Shown here one piece after another: positions 1 through 8,901 of a stretch of 64,000 bases of DNA; the stretch's first letter is position 1, and every line of letters starts with the position of its first letter. A program made the position numbers and the translations under genes. The notes under the pieces are model-generated. The model saw only the letters and a list, made by a program, of their open reading frames with translations. It had not been told where the DNA came from and ran no database searches. The DNA lies in the NCBI GenBank assembly GCA_026982415.1, contig JALSHE010000055.1, positions 1 to 64,000 on the forward strand, in the 5' to 3' direction. This DNA is from Robiginitomaculum sp. (GTDB lineage Bacteria > Pseudomonadota > Alphaproteobacteria > Caulobacterales > Maricaulaceae).

Positions 1-283
1 AGCCGACAATGTTCGCGGCCTTCTAAAGGCCAGCCCGCTTTATGATTGGCGGGTGGCGGATATGGATGCTTATCTGGAAACCCATTCTGATATTCCGCTT
101 AATGCACTGCACAAGCAAAACTTCCCATCTATTGGTTGTGCGCCGTGTACCCGTGCGGTCAAGCCCGGTGAAAACGATAGGGCAGGGCGCTGGTGGTGGG
201 AAGACGGGCAACAAGAATGCGGCCTGCATGTGGGTGCCGACGGGCGCTTGGTGCGCACAAAACCAACGAAAGAAGTATTATGA
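1..283 (+). CDS. cysH: Adenylylsulfate (APS-type) reductase, C-terminal part
   Basis: This is the 3' end of an assimilatory APS/PAPS reductase; the start lies outside the window and the frame begins at base 2. The product reduces activated sulfate to sulfite with thioredoxin electrons. The visible C-terminus holds SIGCAPCT, then [12 protein letters not shown], then QECGLH. The ECGLH cysteine is the catalytic one of the whole family; the extra CxPC pair is typical of the [4Fe-4S] APS reductases (Pseudomonas/plant type) and is absent from E. coli-type PAPS reductases. It overlaps cysD by 4 bases, so the two are translationally coupled. Identity is firm; the APS preference is inferred, because the partner CC pair lies outside the window. 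Confidence 0.93.
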   Translation, partial: ADNVRGLLKASPLYDWRVADMDAYLETHSDIPLNALHKQNFPSIGCAPCTRAVKPGENDRAGRWWWEDGQQECGLHVGADGRLVRTKPTKEVL

Positions 284-1182
284 ACACTCTCTCACACTTG
301 GATGTATTAGAAGCCGAAGCCATCCACATTATGCGCGAAGTTGTGGCCGAAGTAGAAAACCCGGTGATGATGTATTCGGTGGGCAAGGACAGTGCGGTTA
401 TGTTGCACTTGGCGCTCAAAGCATTTGCGCCGGGCAAGCTGCCATTTCCGCTTTTACATGTGGATACGGGTTTTAAATTTCGCGAGATGATTGCCTTTCG
501 TGACCAGATGCAAAAAGACTACGGCTTTGAACTTATCGTCCACCAAAACCAAGATGGTCTGGATGCGGGTATCAACCCATTTGATCATGGTTCGGATGTT
601 CACACCAATATCATGAAGACCGAAGGCCTGAAACAAGCACTCGATGCTGGCGGGTTTGATGCGGCCTTTGGCGGGGCGAGGCGCGATGAAGAAGTTACAC
701 GCGCCAAGGAACGGGTGTTTTCGTTTCGGACAAAGACCCATGGCTGGGATCCAAAAAACCAGCGGCCAGAACTCTGGAGCCTGTATAATGCACATAAAAA
801 TGCCGGGGAGAGTATCCGCGTATTCCCCATGTCCAACTGGACGGAATTTGATGTGTGGCAATATATCTATGAGCAAAACATTCCTATCGTGCCGCTCTAT
901 CTAGCGGCTAAACGCCCGGTGGTTGAGCGAGATGGTGTGTTGATTATGGTCGATGATGATCGTTTGCCTTTGCTGGACGGCGAGGTGCCTATGCAGAAAA
1001 TGGTACGCTTTCGCACATTGGGCTGTTACCCGCTCACGGGTGCGGTGGAAAGTATGGCGGCGACTTTGCCAGAGATTATTCAAGAAACTTTGGTCGCCCG
1101 GGTATCGGAACGCTCAGGTCGGATGATTGACCACGACCAAGCCGCCAGTATGGAAAAGAAAAAACGCGAGGGGTATTTCTAA
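280..1182 (+). CDS. cysD: Sulfate adenylyltransferase subunit 2
   Basis: Small catalytic subunit of ATP sulfurylase, which makes APS from ATP and sulfate with CysN in the cytoplasm. The 300-residue length matches the family (E. coli about 302). The PP-loop motif [14 protein letters not shown] appears near residue 30, followed by the family blocks GGARRDEE and the C-terminal [13 protein letters not shown] chose the ATG at 280, which overlaps the cysH stop; an upstream in-frame start would lie inside cysH. The stop overlaps the cysN start by one base. Part of a cysH-cysD-cysNC operon. Confidence 0.96.
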   Translation: MNTLSHLDVLEAEAIHIMREVVAEVENPVMMYSVGKDSAVMLHLALKAFAPGKLPFPLLHVDTGFKFREMIAFRDQMQKDYGFELIVHQNQDGLDAGINPFDHGSDVHTNIMKTEGLKQALDAGGFDAAFGGARRDEEVTRAKERVFSFRTKTHGWDPKNQRPELWSLYNAHKNAGESIRVFPMSNWTEFDVWQYIYEQNIPIVPLYLAAKRPVVERDGVLIMVDDDRLPLLDGEVPMQKMVRFRTLGCYPLTGAVESMAATLPEIIQETLVARVSERSGRMIDHDQAASMEKKKREGYF

Positions 1183-3113
1183 TGTCCCAAGATATGACAG
1201 ATGGGCAAAAAGCTTCCCAAAAGGCAATTGGCGAAGTTAAAAATTATATAGACGCTCAGCGCCAGAAAACTCTGTTGCGGTTCATCACTTGTGGCAGTGT
1301 CGACGACGGTAAATCTACCCTGATCGGGCGGCTACTTTTTGAGAGTAAACTTTTGTTCGACGACCAGCTGGAGAACCTGAAAAACGTCTCCAAAAAGCTC
1401 GGCACTCAGGGCGACGATATTGATTTTGCCTTACTCGTAGACGGCCTTGCCGCAGAGCGCGAGCAGGGGATTACCATTGATGTTGCTTATAGGTTTTTCA
1501 ATACGGAACAGCGCAAATTCATCGTCATCGACACACCAGGGCACGAACAATACACCCGCAATATGGCCACGGGCGCGTCACAAGCTGACCTCGCAGTCCT
1601 CATGGTTGATGCCCGCCAAGGCCTGACAACCCAGACAAAACGCCATGCCTATATCGTCCAGTCTTTGGGCGTTAAACACATCGTTGTCGCCATCAATAAA
1701 ATGGATTTGGTCGAATACGGCCAAGACAGATTTGACGAATTGGTCAAAGATTTCCGCGCGTTCAGCCAGAAAATTGACATGGAGGCTTTCACCTCTATCC
1801 CCATGTCAGCCCTGAAAGGCGATAATGTCTTGGAGGCCTCCGCGCACATGGATTGGTACTCAGGCCCGACTTTGATGCAGCATTTGAACACGGTATCCGT
1901 AACCGACAAAGTTGCAGGAAAACCGTTCCGTATGCCCGTGCAATGGGTCAACCGGCCTGATCTGGATTTTCGCGGCTTTGCAGGGCGGGTGGTTTCTGGA
2001 TCATTGAAAGTCGGAGATAAAATCACTTCCATGCCGTCTGGCAAAACGTCCAAGTTAGCGCGTATCTACACGGTGGACGGTGATTTGGACGAAGTGCTGG
2101 CCGGGCAATCCGTAACTTTGTGCCTAGAGGACGAAATCGACGCTAGTCGCGGTGATATTCTGTGCGCAGGGGACGCAAATTTGCCGCAGCAAAGTGATAA
2201 TTTCCATGTGAAAATCCTGTGGATGTCCGAGCAAAAGCTTAGGGTCGGGCGGACATTCCGTATGAAAATTGGTGCCCATACGGTCAATGCCTCGGTCACT
2301 CAAACCAAACATGTCATCGACGTCAACACCTTGCAGCATATCAGCGCAGAGACTCTGGAGCTGAACGAAATTGGCGAATGTATTGTGCGAACCGAACGCG
2401 CGATTTGCTTTGAGCCTTACGCAGATAACCGCGAAATGGGCGGGTTCATTTTGATCGATAAAATCACCAATGCCACCATGGCTATGGGGTTGATTACAGA
2501 TGCGCACAGCGGTGCAGACCTCGACCAACGCACTGAGGAGCTGACTATAGGCCGGGCAGATCGAGCGGACCAAAAACGCCAAGTGCCATTAACAATATGG
2601 TTCACAGGTCTTAAACGCTCCGGTAAAACCTATATCGCCAATGCGCTTGAGCGTAAATTGTTCGCGCGCGGTTGCCACAGTTTTATTCTCGATCCGGGCA
2701 ATGTTTTACCGGGCATGAGTGAAGACCTGGACTTTGAAAGTTCGGATCAAATCGAAAACGTCCGCCGGGTCGCCCATATGTCGAAATTGATGAATGATGC
2801 GGGGCTAATTGTCATGACCTGTTTCACTTCGCCGCTTAGTTTCGAGCGCCGCATGGCACGGCGTATTATTGGTACGGAAAATTTTCTTGAGATCCACATG
2901 GATACACCCATAGAAATTTCTCTTGCCCAAGATAGCCAAGGTTATTTCGAGAAGGCTAGACGCGGAGAGATTAAGAATGTTGCCGGTATTGATATGCGGT
3001 TCGAACCACCCAAAGCCGCGAACCTAACATTCAGCCTGCGTAAACATTCCCCCGAAGATGCTGCGGATATAATTTTAGCCAAGCTTACCGAAATGGGCGT
3101 GTTGGGCGGGTAG
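1182..3113 (+). CDS. cysNC: CysN-CysC fusion: ATP sulfurylase GTPase subunit with a degenerate APS kinase domain
   Basis: 643 residues. The N-terminal two thirds is the CysN GTPase: P-loop GSVDDGKST at residues 38-46, DTPGHEQYTRNM, and NKMDL, followed by beta-barrel domains. From about residue 467 it continues as an APS-kinase-like domain beginning IWFTGLKRSGKT, whose Walker A still fits GxxxxGKT. The kinase half is altered where active enzymes are nearly invariant: the DGDNVRHGL motif reads DPGNVLPGM (about residues 504-512), FISPxR reads FTSPLS, and the RDPKGLY motif reads QDSQGYF. The CysN half is expected to work with CysD; the kinase half may be inactive or changed in function. Last gene of the cys operon. 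Confidence 0.93.
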   Translation: MSQDMTDGQKASQKAIGEVKNYIDAQRQKTLLRFITCGSVDDGKSTLIGRLLFESKLLFDDQLENLKNVSKKLGTQGDDIDFALLVDGLAAEREQGITIDVAYRFFNTEQRKFIVIDTPGHEQYTRNMATGASQADLAVLMVDARQGLTTQTKRHAYIVQSLGVKHIVVAINKMDLVEYGQDRFDELVKDFRAFSQKIDMEAFTSIPMSALKGDNVLEASAHMDWYSGPTLMQHLNTVSVTDKVAGKPFRMPVQWVNRPDLDFRGFAGRVVSGSLKVGDKITSMPSGKTSKLARIYTVDGDLDEVLAGQSVTLCLEDEIDASRGDILCAGDANLPQQSDNFHVKILWMSEQKLRVGRTFRMKIGAHTVNASVTQTKHVIDVNTLQHISAETLELNEIGECIVRTERAICFEPYADNREMGGFILIDKITNATMAMGLITDAHSGADLDQRTEELTIGRADRADQKRQVPLTIWFTGLKRSGKTYIANALERKLFARGCHSFILDPGNVLPGMSEDLDFESSDQIENVRRVAHMSKLMNDAGLIVMTCFTSPLSFERRMARRIIGTENFLEIHMDTPIEISLAQDSQGYFEKARRGEIKNVAGIDMRFEPPKAANLTFSLRKHSPEDAADIILAKLTEMGVLGG

Positions 3114-3183
3114 AACACGCCAGCATTGGCCTTGTTTTTTCGCGTAAAACCCGCTATCAGCTTTACGCAACAACGGATATATC

Positions 3184-3825
3184 ATGACACAAAAACGAAT
3201 TGCTATAATTGGCTGTGGTGCGCAAGCCAAATATGCCAGCGAGATATTCCATCTCTCGCCTAACCACACCGTCACCCATGTGTTGTCGCCGGAAAACATA
3301 ACCGAACTTGATTGGTTGCCCCATTATTCAGGTGAACATGTAATCGGATATGCTCTGGTTGAAGGTTTAATCGCAAACTACGAAATTGACGGTGCAATCG
3401 TTTGCATTGCTAACAAACAAGAAAAAGCGGAGATATTTGCCACATATGTAGACGGCAAAATCGAAACCGTCTCTGCAATCCACCCCAAAGCGGTTATCGC
3501 TAGCTCTGCCACACTCGGCGCAGGCGTTATCATCAATGCGGGCGCAGTTATTCAACCCTTGGCCACCATAGGGCGTGGCGCTATGATTCATGCCAATGTC
3601 ATCGTTGAACATGATTGTAAAATCGGAGCGTGGACCAATCTGGCGCCGGGTTGCCAACTTGCAGGCTGGGTGCAGGTCGGAGATGCGGCGACCATCTTTA
3701 CGGGTGCCAGTGTCGTGCCAACTATAAAAATAGGTAAAAGAGCTATTGTCGGGGCGGGCGCAGCTGTTATACAAGACGTTGAAGATGATGCGGTAGTGGT
3801 CGGAGTTCCCGCCAAGCCATATTAA
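3184..3825 (+). CDS. NeuD/PglD-family sugar O- or N-acyltransferase
   Basis: 213-residue acyltransferase of the sialic-acid NeuD / PglD type. The N-terminus is a small Rossmann-like domain (RIAIIGCGAQAKYASEI, with a modified glycine loop). From about residue 95 it becomes a left-handed beta helix of hexapeptide repeats (ATLGAGVIINAGAVI, GRGAMIHANVIVEHDCKIG, and so on) and ends VVGVPAKPY. The family transfers acetyl from acetyl-CoA onto amino or hydroxyl groups of nucleotide or lipid-linked sugars. It starts 70 bases after the cys operon and opens the surface-glycan patch; the next glycosyltransferase follows after 14 bases, suggesting one transcript. The exact substrate cannot be read from sequence. 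Confidence 0.85.
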   Translation: MTQKRIAIIGCGAQAKYASEIFHLSPNHTVTHVLSPENITELDWLPHYSGEHVIGYALVEGLIANYEIDGAIVCIANKQEKAEIFATYVDGKIETVSAIHPKAVIASSATLGAGVIINAGAVIQPLATIGRGAMIHANVIVEHDCKIGAWTNLAPGCQLAGWVQVGDAATIFTGASVVPTIKIGKRAIVGAGAAVIQDVEDDAVVVGVPAKPY

Positions 3826-3839
3826 GAATAGGGGTAAAT

Positions 3840-4991
3840 ATGGGCTTGCTTGCTGATATATATGTTCTGGCAAACTTGAAAATGCAAACAGCCAAAGTCA
3901 AGAAAAAGGACGACAGAGCCTTGCGATTTCTGCAAAAAGTGATGTTGAAGTCAGATAGCCTGCAAAAGCTGGCTTTTAAAAAAGCTCAACAGAAATTGAG
4001 CGAACGGTTTTTCAGGTATACTTTTTTTGATAATCGCAAGAAAAGGTTTATGAAGTCTGTAGCAAGGCGAACTAGAACTGAACAGGTAGAAATAGTTTTG
4101 GCGCATGATCTTAAGGCTGTGAAAGTTGCTCGCAAATTTGCGAAGCGCAATAATGCTGTATTTTTCTTTGACCTGGTGGAATCAACTTTTTCAAATTTAG
4201 CTGGCCTGCAGCCGACTTTTTTTTATAAGAAGAACGCTAAACAGGCTGAACGTATCGCTGCCCAGGCAGACTACATCTTATCGGGAGATCCATATTTGTC
4301 ATCAGAGTTCGTTAAGCGACAGCGAACAAAAATGCCCGTTTTAGTCTTAAATGGTCAGGACGAGGTGGTGGAATCTAGGCGTGTCATTTCTATAAGAGAG
4401 CGTATAGCCGATAATACTAATAGGCCTATTGTTTTATATATCGGTGTGGTTTCTAAACTTCGGGGTATCGAGCAAATTATTGATGCTTTTTCTCTTATTA
4501 ATACTGACGCTTTGTTAGTTATTATGGGGCCAGGTGGGGATGTCTACAGGGAGGAAGTTTTAGCTCAAATTCGATTGCTAGGCCTTGAAAATAGGGCTTT
4601 CGTCCTGGAAGGAGTGCCGGAACGTGATATGGTTCCTGTTAGTGCTACGGCTACTATAGGTATTTCACCAATTCTGTCAGGAACTGGAAATGCGGGTTTA
4701 GTCTATAACAACAAAATGTTTCAGTATTTGGCTGCGCACTTACCTATACTTACAACGAATTGTCCAGGGCCAGGTGGTTTCGTCAAGGAGCATGAGATTG
4801 GGTATGTTTATGAGGAAGAGAATGCAACAGACTTGGCAAAAAAAATAGATCGCGCCTTATCCAAAGATGAGGAGTTTAATTTAAAAATCCAAAACAATCT
4901 GCCGATTGTTGCCAGAAAATATGCATGGGCAACGCAAGAAAACAACCTTAGGCAACTTATTCGAAGCGCTGAACAACAAATACAAAAATGA
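3840..4991 (+). CDS. Glycosyltransferase, GT4-like
   Basis: 383-residue GT-B-fold glycosyltransferase. The C-terminal half carries a classic family-4 pattern: IVLYIGVVSKLRGIEQIIDAF at the start of the nucleotide-sugar domain, then VFLEG-like FVLEGVPERDM, then a sugar-nucleotide loop with NNKMFQYLAAHLPILTTN, where EX7E-type enzymes have the donor-binding acidic residues. The N-terminal 60 residues are very lysine-rich. Expected to add a sugar in lipopolysaccharide, capsule or exopolysaccharide synthesis on the cytoplasmic face of the membrane. Base composition is clearly more AT-rich than the flanking cys and rpoH genes, suggesting recent acquisition. Confidence 0.8.
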   Translation: MGLLADIYVLANLKMQTAKVKKKDDRALRFLQKVMLKSDSLQKLAFKKAQQKLSERFFRYTFFDNRKKRFMKSVARRTRTEQVEIVLAHDLKAVKVARKFAKRNNAVFFFDLVESTFSNLAGLQPTFFYKKNAKQAERIAAQADYILSGDPYLSSEFVKRQRTKMPVLVLNGQDEVVESRRVISIRERIADNTNRPIVLYIGVVSKLRGIEQIIDAFSLINTDALLVIMGPGGDVYREEVLAQIRLLGLENRAFVLEGVPERDMVPVSATATIGISPILSGTGNAGLVYNNKMFQYLAAHLPILTTNCPGPGGFVKEHEIGYVYEEENATDLAKKIDRALSKDEEFNLKIQNNLPIVARKYAWATQENNLRQLIRSAEQQIQK

Positions 4992-5001
4992 CGGTTTAAA
5001 A

Positions 5002-6432
5002 ATGGTTTCCAATACACCCAAAACTTCAGATATGCGAGCCGTTCGTAAAAGCTTGCCCAGACGTATTGTAAATAAGTCTGCACGTATCATACGTTTGTTT
5101 TTTGGTGTCGTTAATGTTCCCAGTACCGCAAAACTTTTGGAAGATTTTTCCAGGATCACGTATCAAATTGACGGTAAAAACAAAAAATGTTTCACACAAG
5201 TTAATAATATTAATAACCTCACAAATGGAAATAGTGGGTTAGTTCCCGAAGTTTTTAACAAAAGAATGAACTCTTATCTAACAACTATGGAAAGAGCATT
5301 GGTCGCTCAAAAAAAACAAATAACCTCTCTTGAGAGAGCGAAAAACGCGTTGATCCAATCAGAAGTTTTGTCAGGGCTAGAAGCCGTCCAATCCGATGCC
5401 AGTTCCGGGCAAATTCTCCATAAAAAAATGGGGACAAGACACAATCTCAAGCAAACTCTGGATTTAGTTGATAATTGCCATAGTGGAGCCTCTATTTTAA
5501 TTTTAAATGTTACTTCTAATCAAGGTATTCTTCTGGCCAGCGCTCTTGAAAGGTTCGAAGGTTGCCTTGTTGATTGTCTGGTATTAAAGCCGGAACTTGG
5601 CCAATGTGGTATTACCCTTCCGTTCCCAGAAAACCCTAGGCAATTATACATGTTCATTGATTGGGCTTATGACAAATACGAAATTGTACATACTGTCGGG
5701 TTTTCTAGTGAGGCAAAATTCCTTTTGCTCTATGATGTTTTAACAGAAAAGTTTGGGAACAGGCATCTCATACATTGCCTGAATCCTGACGAGCACATTG
5801 CTTATTTGCACTATATGGCTGATAGGAAAGCCCAAAAAAAACCGTCAGGCGCGGATGAAAAAATAGATCACAAATTATTGTTAAGCTGTATAAACCATGC
5901 CGATAATACACCGTATGATGAAGACCTAATTCCTCTAATTCCCAATAGCATGCCTGTTGGTAAACTGGGTTCTTTTGCCGTAAATAATGTATTAAAAGTG
6001 CTTATAATAGCGGAAACTGAATTATGTATGAAAATTGGAAAAGCACTTGCTCATGAAGAGATGGAAAACTTTAAACTGATTGTATTGAACAATTTTTTAG
6101 TAGACGGGTATATGGCAGATTTTGATACAAATATTAATTGCTTGATAGATAAGGCGGATATTGTTCTAGATTACTCTCAATCCCATGAATATGGCAATCA
6201 TGGTTTAAACGCCATGCTTGCAGGTAAAATTGTTATTTGTTCTGGTGAAGATACGGGAGATCCAATAATAAAATCCAGTGTTGAATATCTGGTGAATGTG
6301 GTGCGCAGTATGTTGGGGGAACCGCAAAGCCTGGAGAGGTTAAGGTTTGATATTTTGGAATATGCCATAGCCCGACATAATCCCGAGACAACGGTAAAAA
6401 AATTGCGGCTTATATATAATTCTATCGATTAG
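5002..6432 (+). CDS. Uncharacterised protein with coiled coil and GT-B-like C-terminal domain
   Basis: 476 residues; I do not recognise a named family. The start was taken at the ATG of MVSNTPKTSD, 10 bases after the previous stop, because an upstream in-frame ATG would sit far inside the preceding gene. The N-terminal 130 residues are basic and contain a predicted helix-rich stretch (MERALVAQKKQITSLERAK). The C-terminal 250 residues alternate hydrophobic strands and helices like a glycosyltransferase-B fold (KVLIIAETELC, ADIVLDYSQSHEYGNHGLNAMLAGKIV), the latter resembling the donor-binding segment of GT4 enzymes without clear catalytic acids. A divergent or structural glycosyltransferase is the best guess. 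Confidence 0.5.
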   Translation: MVSNTPKTSDMRAVRKSLPRRIVNKSARIIRLFFGVVNVPSTAKLLEDFSRITYQIDGKNKKCFTQVNNINNLTNGNSGLVPEVFNKRMNSYLTTMERALVAQKKQITSLERAKNALIQSEVLSGLEAVQSDASSGQILHKKMGTRHNLKQTLDLVDNCHSGASILILNVTSNQGILLASALERFEGCLVDCLVLKPELGQCGITLPFPENPRQLYMFIDWAYDKYEIVHTVGFSSEAKFLLLYDVLTEKFGNRHLIHCLNPDEHIAYLHYMADRKAQKKPSGADEKIDHKLLLSCINHADNTPYDEDLIPLIPNSMPVGKLGSFAVNNVLKVLIIAETELCMKIGKALAHEEMENFKLIVLNNFLVDGYMADFDTNINCLIDKADIVLDYSQSHEYGNHGLNAMLAGKIVICSGEDTGDPIIKSSVEYLVNVVRSMLGEPQSLERLRFDILEYAIARHNPETTVKKLRLIYNSID

Positions 6433-6486
6433 CGACATGGGAAAAGGTGCCGTTTGGTGGATATAATGATATTTTTTTCTTGCATT

Positions 6487-6534
6487 ATAAGGGATAGGGT
6501 GTATTTCTAAATAAGGGATAAGGTGTACTGCTAA
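6487..6534. repeat. 24-bp imperfect tandem duplication
   Basis: Two adjacent 24-base units (6487-6510 and 6511-6534) begin ATAAGGGATA and differ at three positions. They lie in the gap before the coiled-coil miniprotein. They could be a duplicated regulatory site or simple slippage; no motif was recognised. Confidence 0.7.
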
Positions 6535-6557
6535 AGAACGCAAAATAAGAGAATATT

Positions 6558-6743
6558 ATGGTTAATAATGTTAAGAAGCAATCATTAGAAAGTCTTCGTA
6601 AGCAGTTGGAAGAGACAGAAGTTCGTGCGCAGCTTGCTGAATCTCGCATGCGAATATTGAATGCAAATTTTCAGGCAGAGCGCGCCCGTTTACTTTCTGA
6701 AGCCATTAGCAATAAAAATATTATGGACTTTGTCAGGATGTAG
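6558..6743 (+). CDS. Small coiled-coil protein, 61 aa
   Basis: 61-residue, highly charged, helix-forming peptide. Residues 8-50 (for example SLRKQLEETEVRAQLAESR) show a heptad-like spacing of leucine/alanine, so a short coiled coil is likely. A weak purine-rich ribosome site (AAGAGAA) precedes the ATG. There is no signal peptide. It sits between the GT-B-like protein and a truncated glycosyltransferase; it may be a remnant of the coiled-coil head of a larger glycan-assembly protein, or a genuine miniprotein. Function unknown. Confidence 0.4.
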   Translation: MVNNVKKQSLESLRKQLEETEVRAQLAESRMRILNANFQAERARLLSEAISNKNIMDFVRM

Positions 6744-6769
6744 ATTGCTCGTGTAGCAGGTCGAGCTAG

Positions 6770-7054
6770 ATGAAGAAAAAAGCCTCCATTGTTAGCTTCA
6801 AGTTAGTTGAGCATCATCCTAGGATAAACCGAATTGCTAATGCCTTTGTAAAGGAAGGCTATGATGTTGTTGTCTATGGTTTGGGGCGGCAAGAGGGCGA
6901 ATTCACCAATGAGAATGGGGTGAAGTTTGTTCTGTTCAAGAACGATTTTGTTATGTCAGAATTTTTGAAGTCTAGTTACATGGTTTTACCAAAATTAATA
7001 AAATTGGCAGCTGGTTTGTTCATTTTGACTTACTGTAAAATCCGAAAAATTTGA
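6770..7054 (+). pseudogene. Glycosyltransferase N-terminal fragment
   Basis: A 94-codon frame that reads like the first Rossmann domain of a GT4 glycosyltransferase: KASIVSFKLVEHHPRINRIANAFVKEGYDVVVYG is the usual acceptor-domain opening (hits on HxxxxRI..A..L...GH.V.V). It stops at 7054 just where the next gene begins, with no donor-binding domain, and no continuation is visible in other frames. The simplest reading is a glycosyltransferase truncated by the recombination that brought in the ABC-like gene. Whether the stub is still translated is unknown. Confidence 0.5.
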
Positions 7055-7059
7055 TTTAT

Positions 7060-8838
7060 ATGGGCTTTCGCGTTCAAATATCGCGCTTTCGTGAATTTTT
7101 GAGCGTGGCCGTTTTTATCTTCCGTAATGGTTTTAAAGCTAGTCCCGCAGGGGCGCTTCTGAGTGTATTCTTCGATAGTCTATCTTTTATATTTCTGGTT
7201 GGCGCGGCGTTGTCGTTGATTACATTTCAGCCTAATGCGCATACGCAGATACCTGATTTCCTCAAGGCTTACGTAAATCAGGACAATATATTTCTGCTGG
7301 GATGTACGGGATTGATACTATCACTCTTTTTGAACGCAATATTTAAGTTCTTGTCGAGCATTGTAGTCAATAAGTCTTTACCTGCAATAGAGAGCTATTT
7401 TTATAAAATCACTGCAGAAAAGATAGCACAATCAAAATTAAATGACCTAGTCAAACTTCACATAAATTATGACGATTTTTTATTGCGCGAACTAAATATC
7501 AATTCACGCTTTGCAATGATGGTTTATCGTGGCCTGATTTCAGTCACATTTCCAATGATATCATTAATAATACTCTTCCCATTACTTTTGTTATCAAGCT
7601 TAGTTGCAACGCTTATGTTAATTGGAGTTTTCATAGCGGTTTTACCCGTTTATTATCTGATTAACAAGCGCAGCAATCGCGTTACATTGGACATTGATAC
7701 AACGAATTTGCTGGTTAGTAATTCTAGGCGCCAATCATCGCGAAAAATCATTGACCCAAATTTTGACGTGGCTGATCTTAAAGCCGCTATGTCAAATGCA
7801 TTGCAGGATGGGAACCGGGATGTCCGTAAGTACTTTCACTTATACGGGGAGAGGTTTACATTGGCGCAGGGGACGTCTTTGACCAACTCTTTGGTGCTTA
7901 TTTTAGCCATTGCAATATTAGGCGTTATGACCTTTTGGGATACCGGGTCCTTGAAGTTAGATGTTGCGAAGTTTGTCACTATACTGATTGTGCTCAGGCA
8001 AGTTCATACTGTGATTGGACGTGGGTTCATAGCTGTAAACATCATGAGTCGTTTCTATTTTAAATTATTGAAACTAAGTAAAATTTATAAACTGGCTTCC
8101 GAGGACACCGCCAATGCCCCTGCAGGGAAACTTCTACCAAGCAAGGGCTTTAAGTTTACCAATTTGAGCACTAAAGAGCCTGTTGTTGTGGACTTTTTTG
8201 ATAATCGGGCAGTTCTATTCTATGATAGATTCGAGTTAACAAGGTTCACAATTGTTAGGACTTATCCACCCAATAATCTCTCTTTGCAGATTGAATTATC
8301 CCGTAAAAAAGTCTGTGTGATTAAGGAGCTAATATCGGGCTTCACCTTTACAGCTGATGATAGTCACGCGTGCAAAAAACAGGTAAACAAATATATAGAT
8401 GTCATTGCGTTATTGGTGTCACAAAATGACATATACCGGCAGTGGGACAGCCAGCAGGATGACCTCGCCAGCGCATTTGTAAAGTCGGTCATGGGGGTTC
8501 AAAGGTACGTGTTGCCACGACACATCAAAATCATAGAAAAAGTTATTGGCCTTGTACAAGCAATTAAAAATACTACGTCAGAGATAGTATTATTGGACGC
8601 TCGTGTTTTCCTTCAATTTGGGGGGGAGAAACATGATGTGGTTTTGGAGATGTTAGAGGCTGAAATTGACAAGGTTGTAATTATCAAGTTGAACAACGCG
8701 AACTATGATTTTGCTCAAGACAGGTTCGTTGTCGTAGGCGGCATAGGTGAGGCTGAAGGCATAATAAGGTATGGTGAGTTGCCCAGTTTAATTGTAGGGG
8801 ATAAGCAACCTGTAGAGGATGATGAATACGAATTTTAG
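7060..8838 (+). CDS. ABC-exporter-like membrane protein with degenerate nucleotide-binding domain
   Basis: 592 residues. Residues 1-340 hold about six hydrophobic segments arranged as in type I ABC exporters, with the long pair around 165-210 (ISLIILFPLLLLSSLVATLM). The remaining 250 residues align in order with an ATPase domain but lack its chemistry: no GxxGxGK Walker A is present near residues 360-390, no LSGGQ signature is seen, the Walker B is EIVLLDA (about 508-514) with Ala where the catalytic Glu should be, and the H-loop His is missing from VVIIKLNN. It still ends with a D-loop-to-tail pattern DRFVVVGGIGEAEG. An ATG at 7060 was preferred to a TTG at 7051. A non-transporting scaffold, or one partner of a heterodimer, is possible. 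Confidence 0.65.
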   Translation: MGFRVQISRFREFLSVAVFIFRNGFKASPAGALLSVFFDSLSFIFLVGAALSLITFQPNAHTQIPDFLKAYVNQDNIFLLGCTGLILSLFLNAIFKFLSSIVVNKSLPAIESYFYKITAEKIAQSKLNDLVKLHINYDDFLLRELNINSRFAMMVYRGLISVTFPMISLIILFPLLLLSSLVATLMLIGVFIAVLPVYYLINKRSNRVTLDIDTTNLLVSNSRRQSSRKIIDPNFDVADLKAAMSNALQDGNRDVRKYFHLYGERFTLAQGTSLTNSLVLILAIAILGVMTFWDTGSLKLDVAKFVTILIVLRQVHTVIGRGFIAVNIMSRFYFKLLKLSKIYKLASEDTANAPAGKLLPSKGFKFTNLSTKEPVVVDFFDNRAVLFYDRFELTRFTIVRTYPPNNLSLQIELSRKKVCVIKELISGFTFTADDSHACKKQVNKYIDVIALLVSQNDIYRQWDSQQDDLASAFVKSVMGVQRYVLPRHIKIIEKVIGLVQAIKNTTSEIVLLDARVFLQFGGEKHDVVLEMLEAEIDKVVIIKLNNANYDFAQDRFVVVGGIGEAEGIIRYGELPSLIVGDKQPVEDDEYEF

Positions 8839-8901
8839 AGCATGATACCCGGAGGCCACTTTGGGGATCAATTGTCGGTTCGGGATTTTTGGTTAAATTG
8901 A

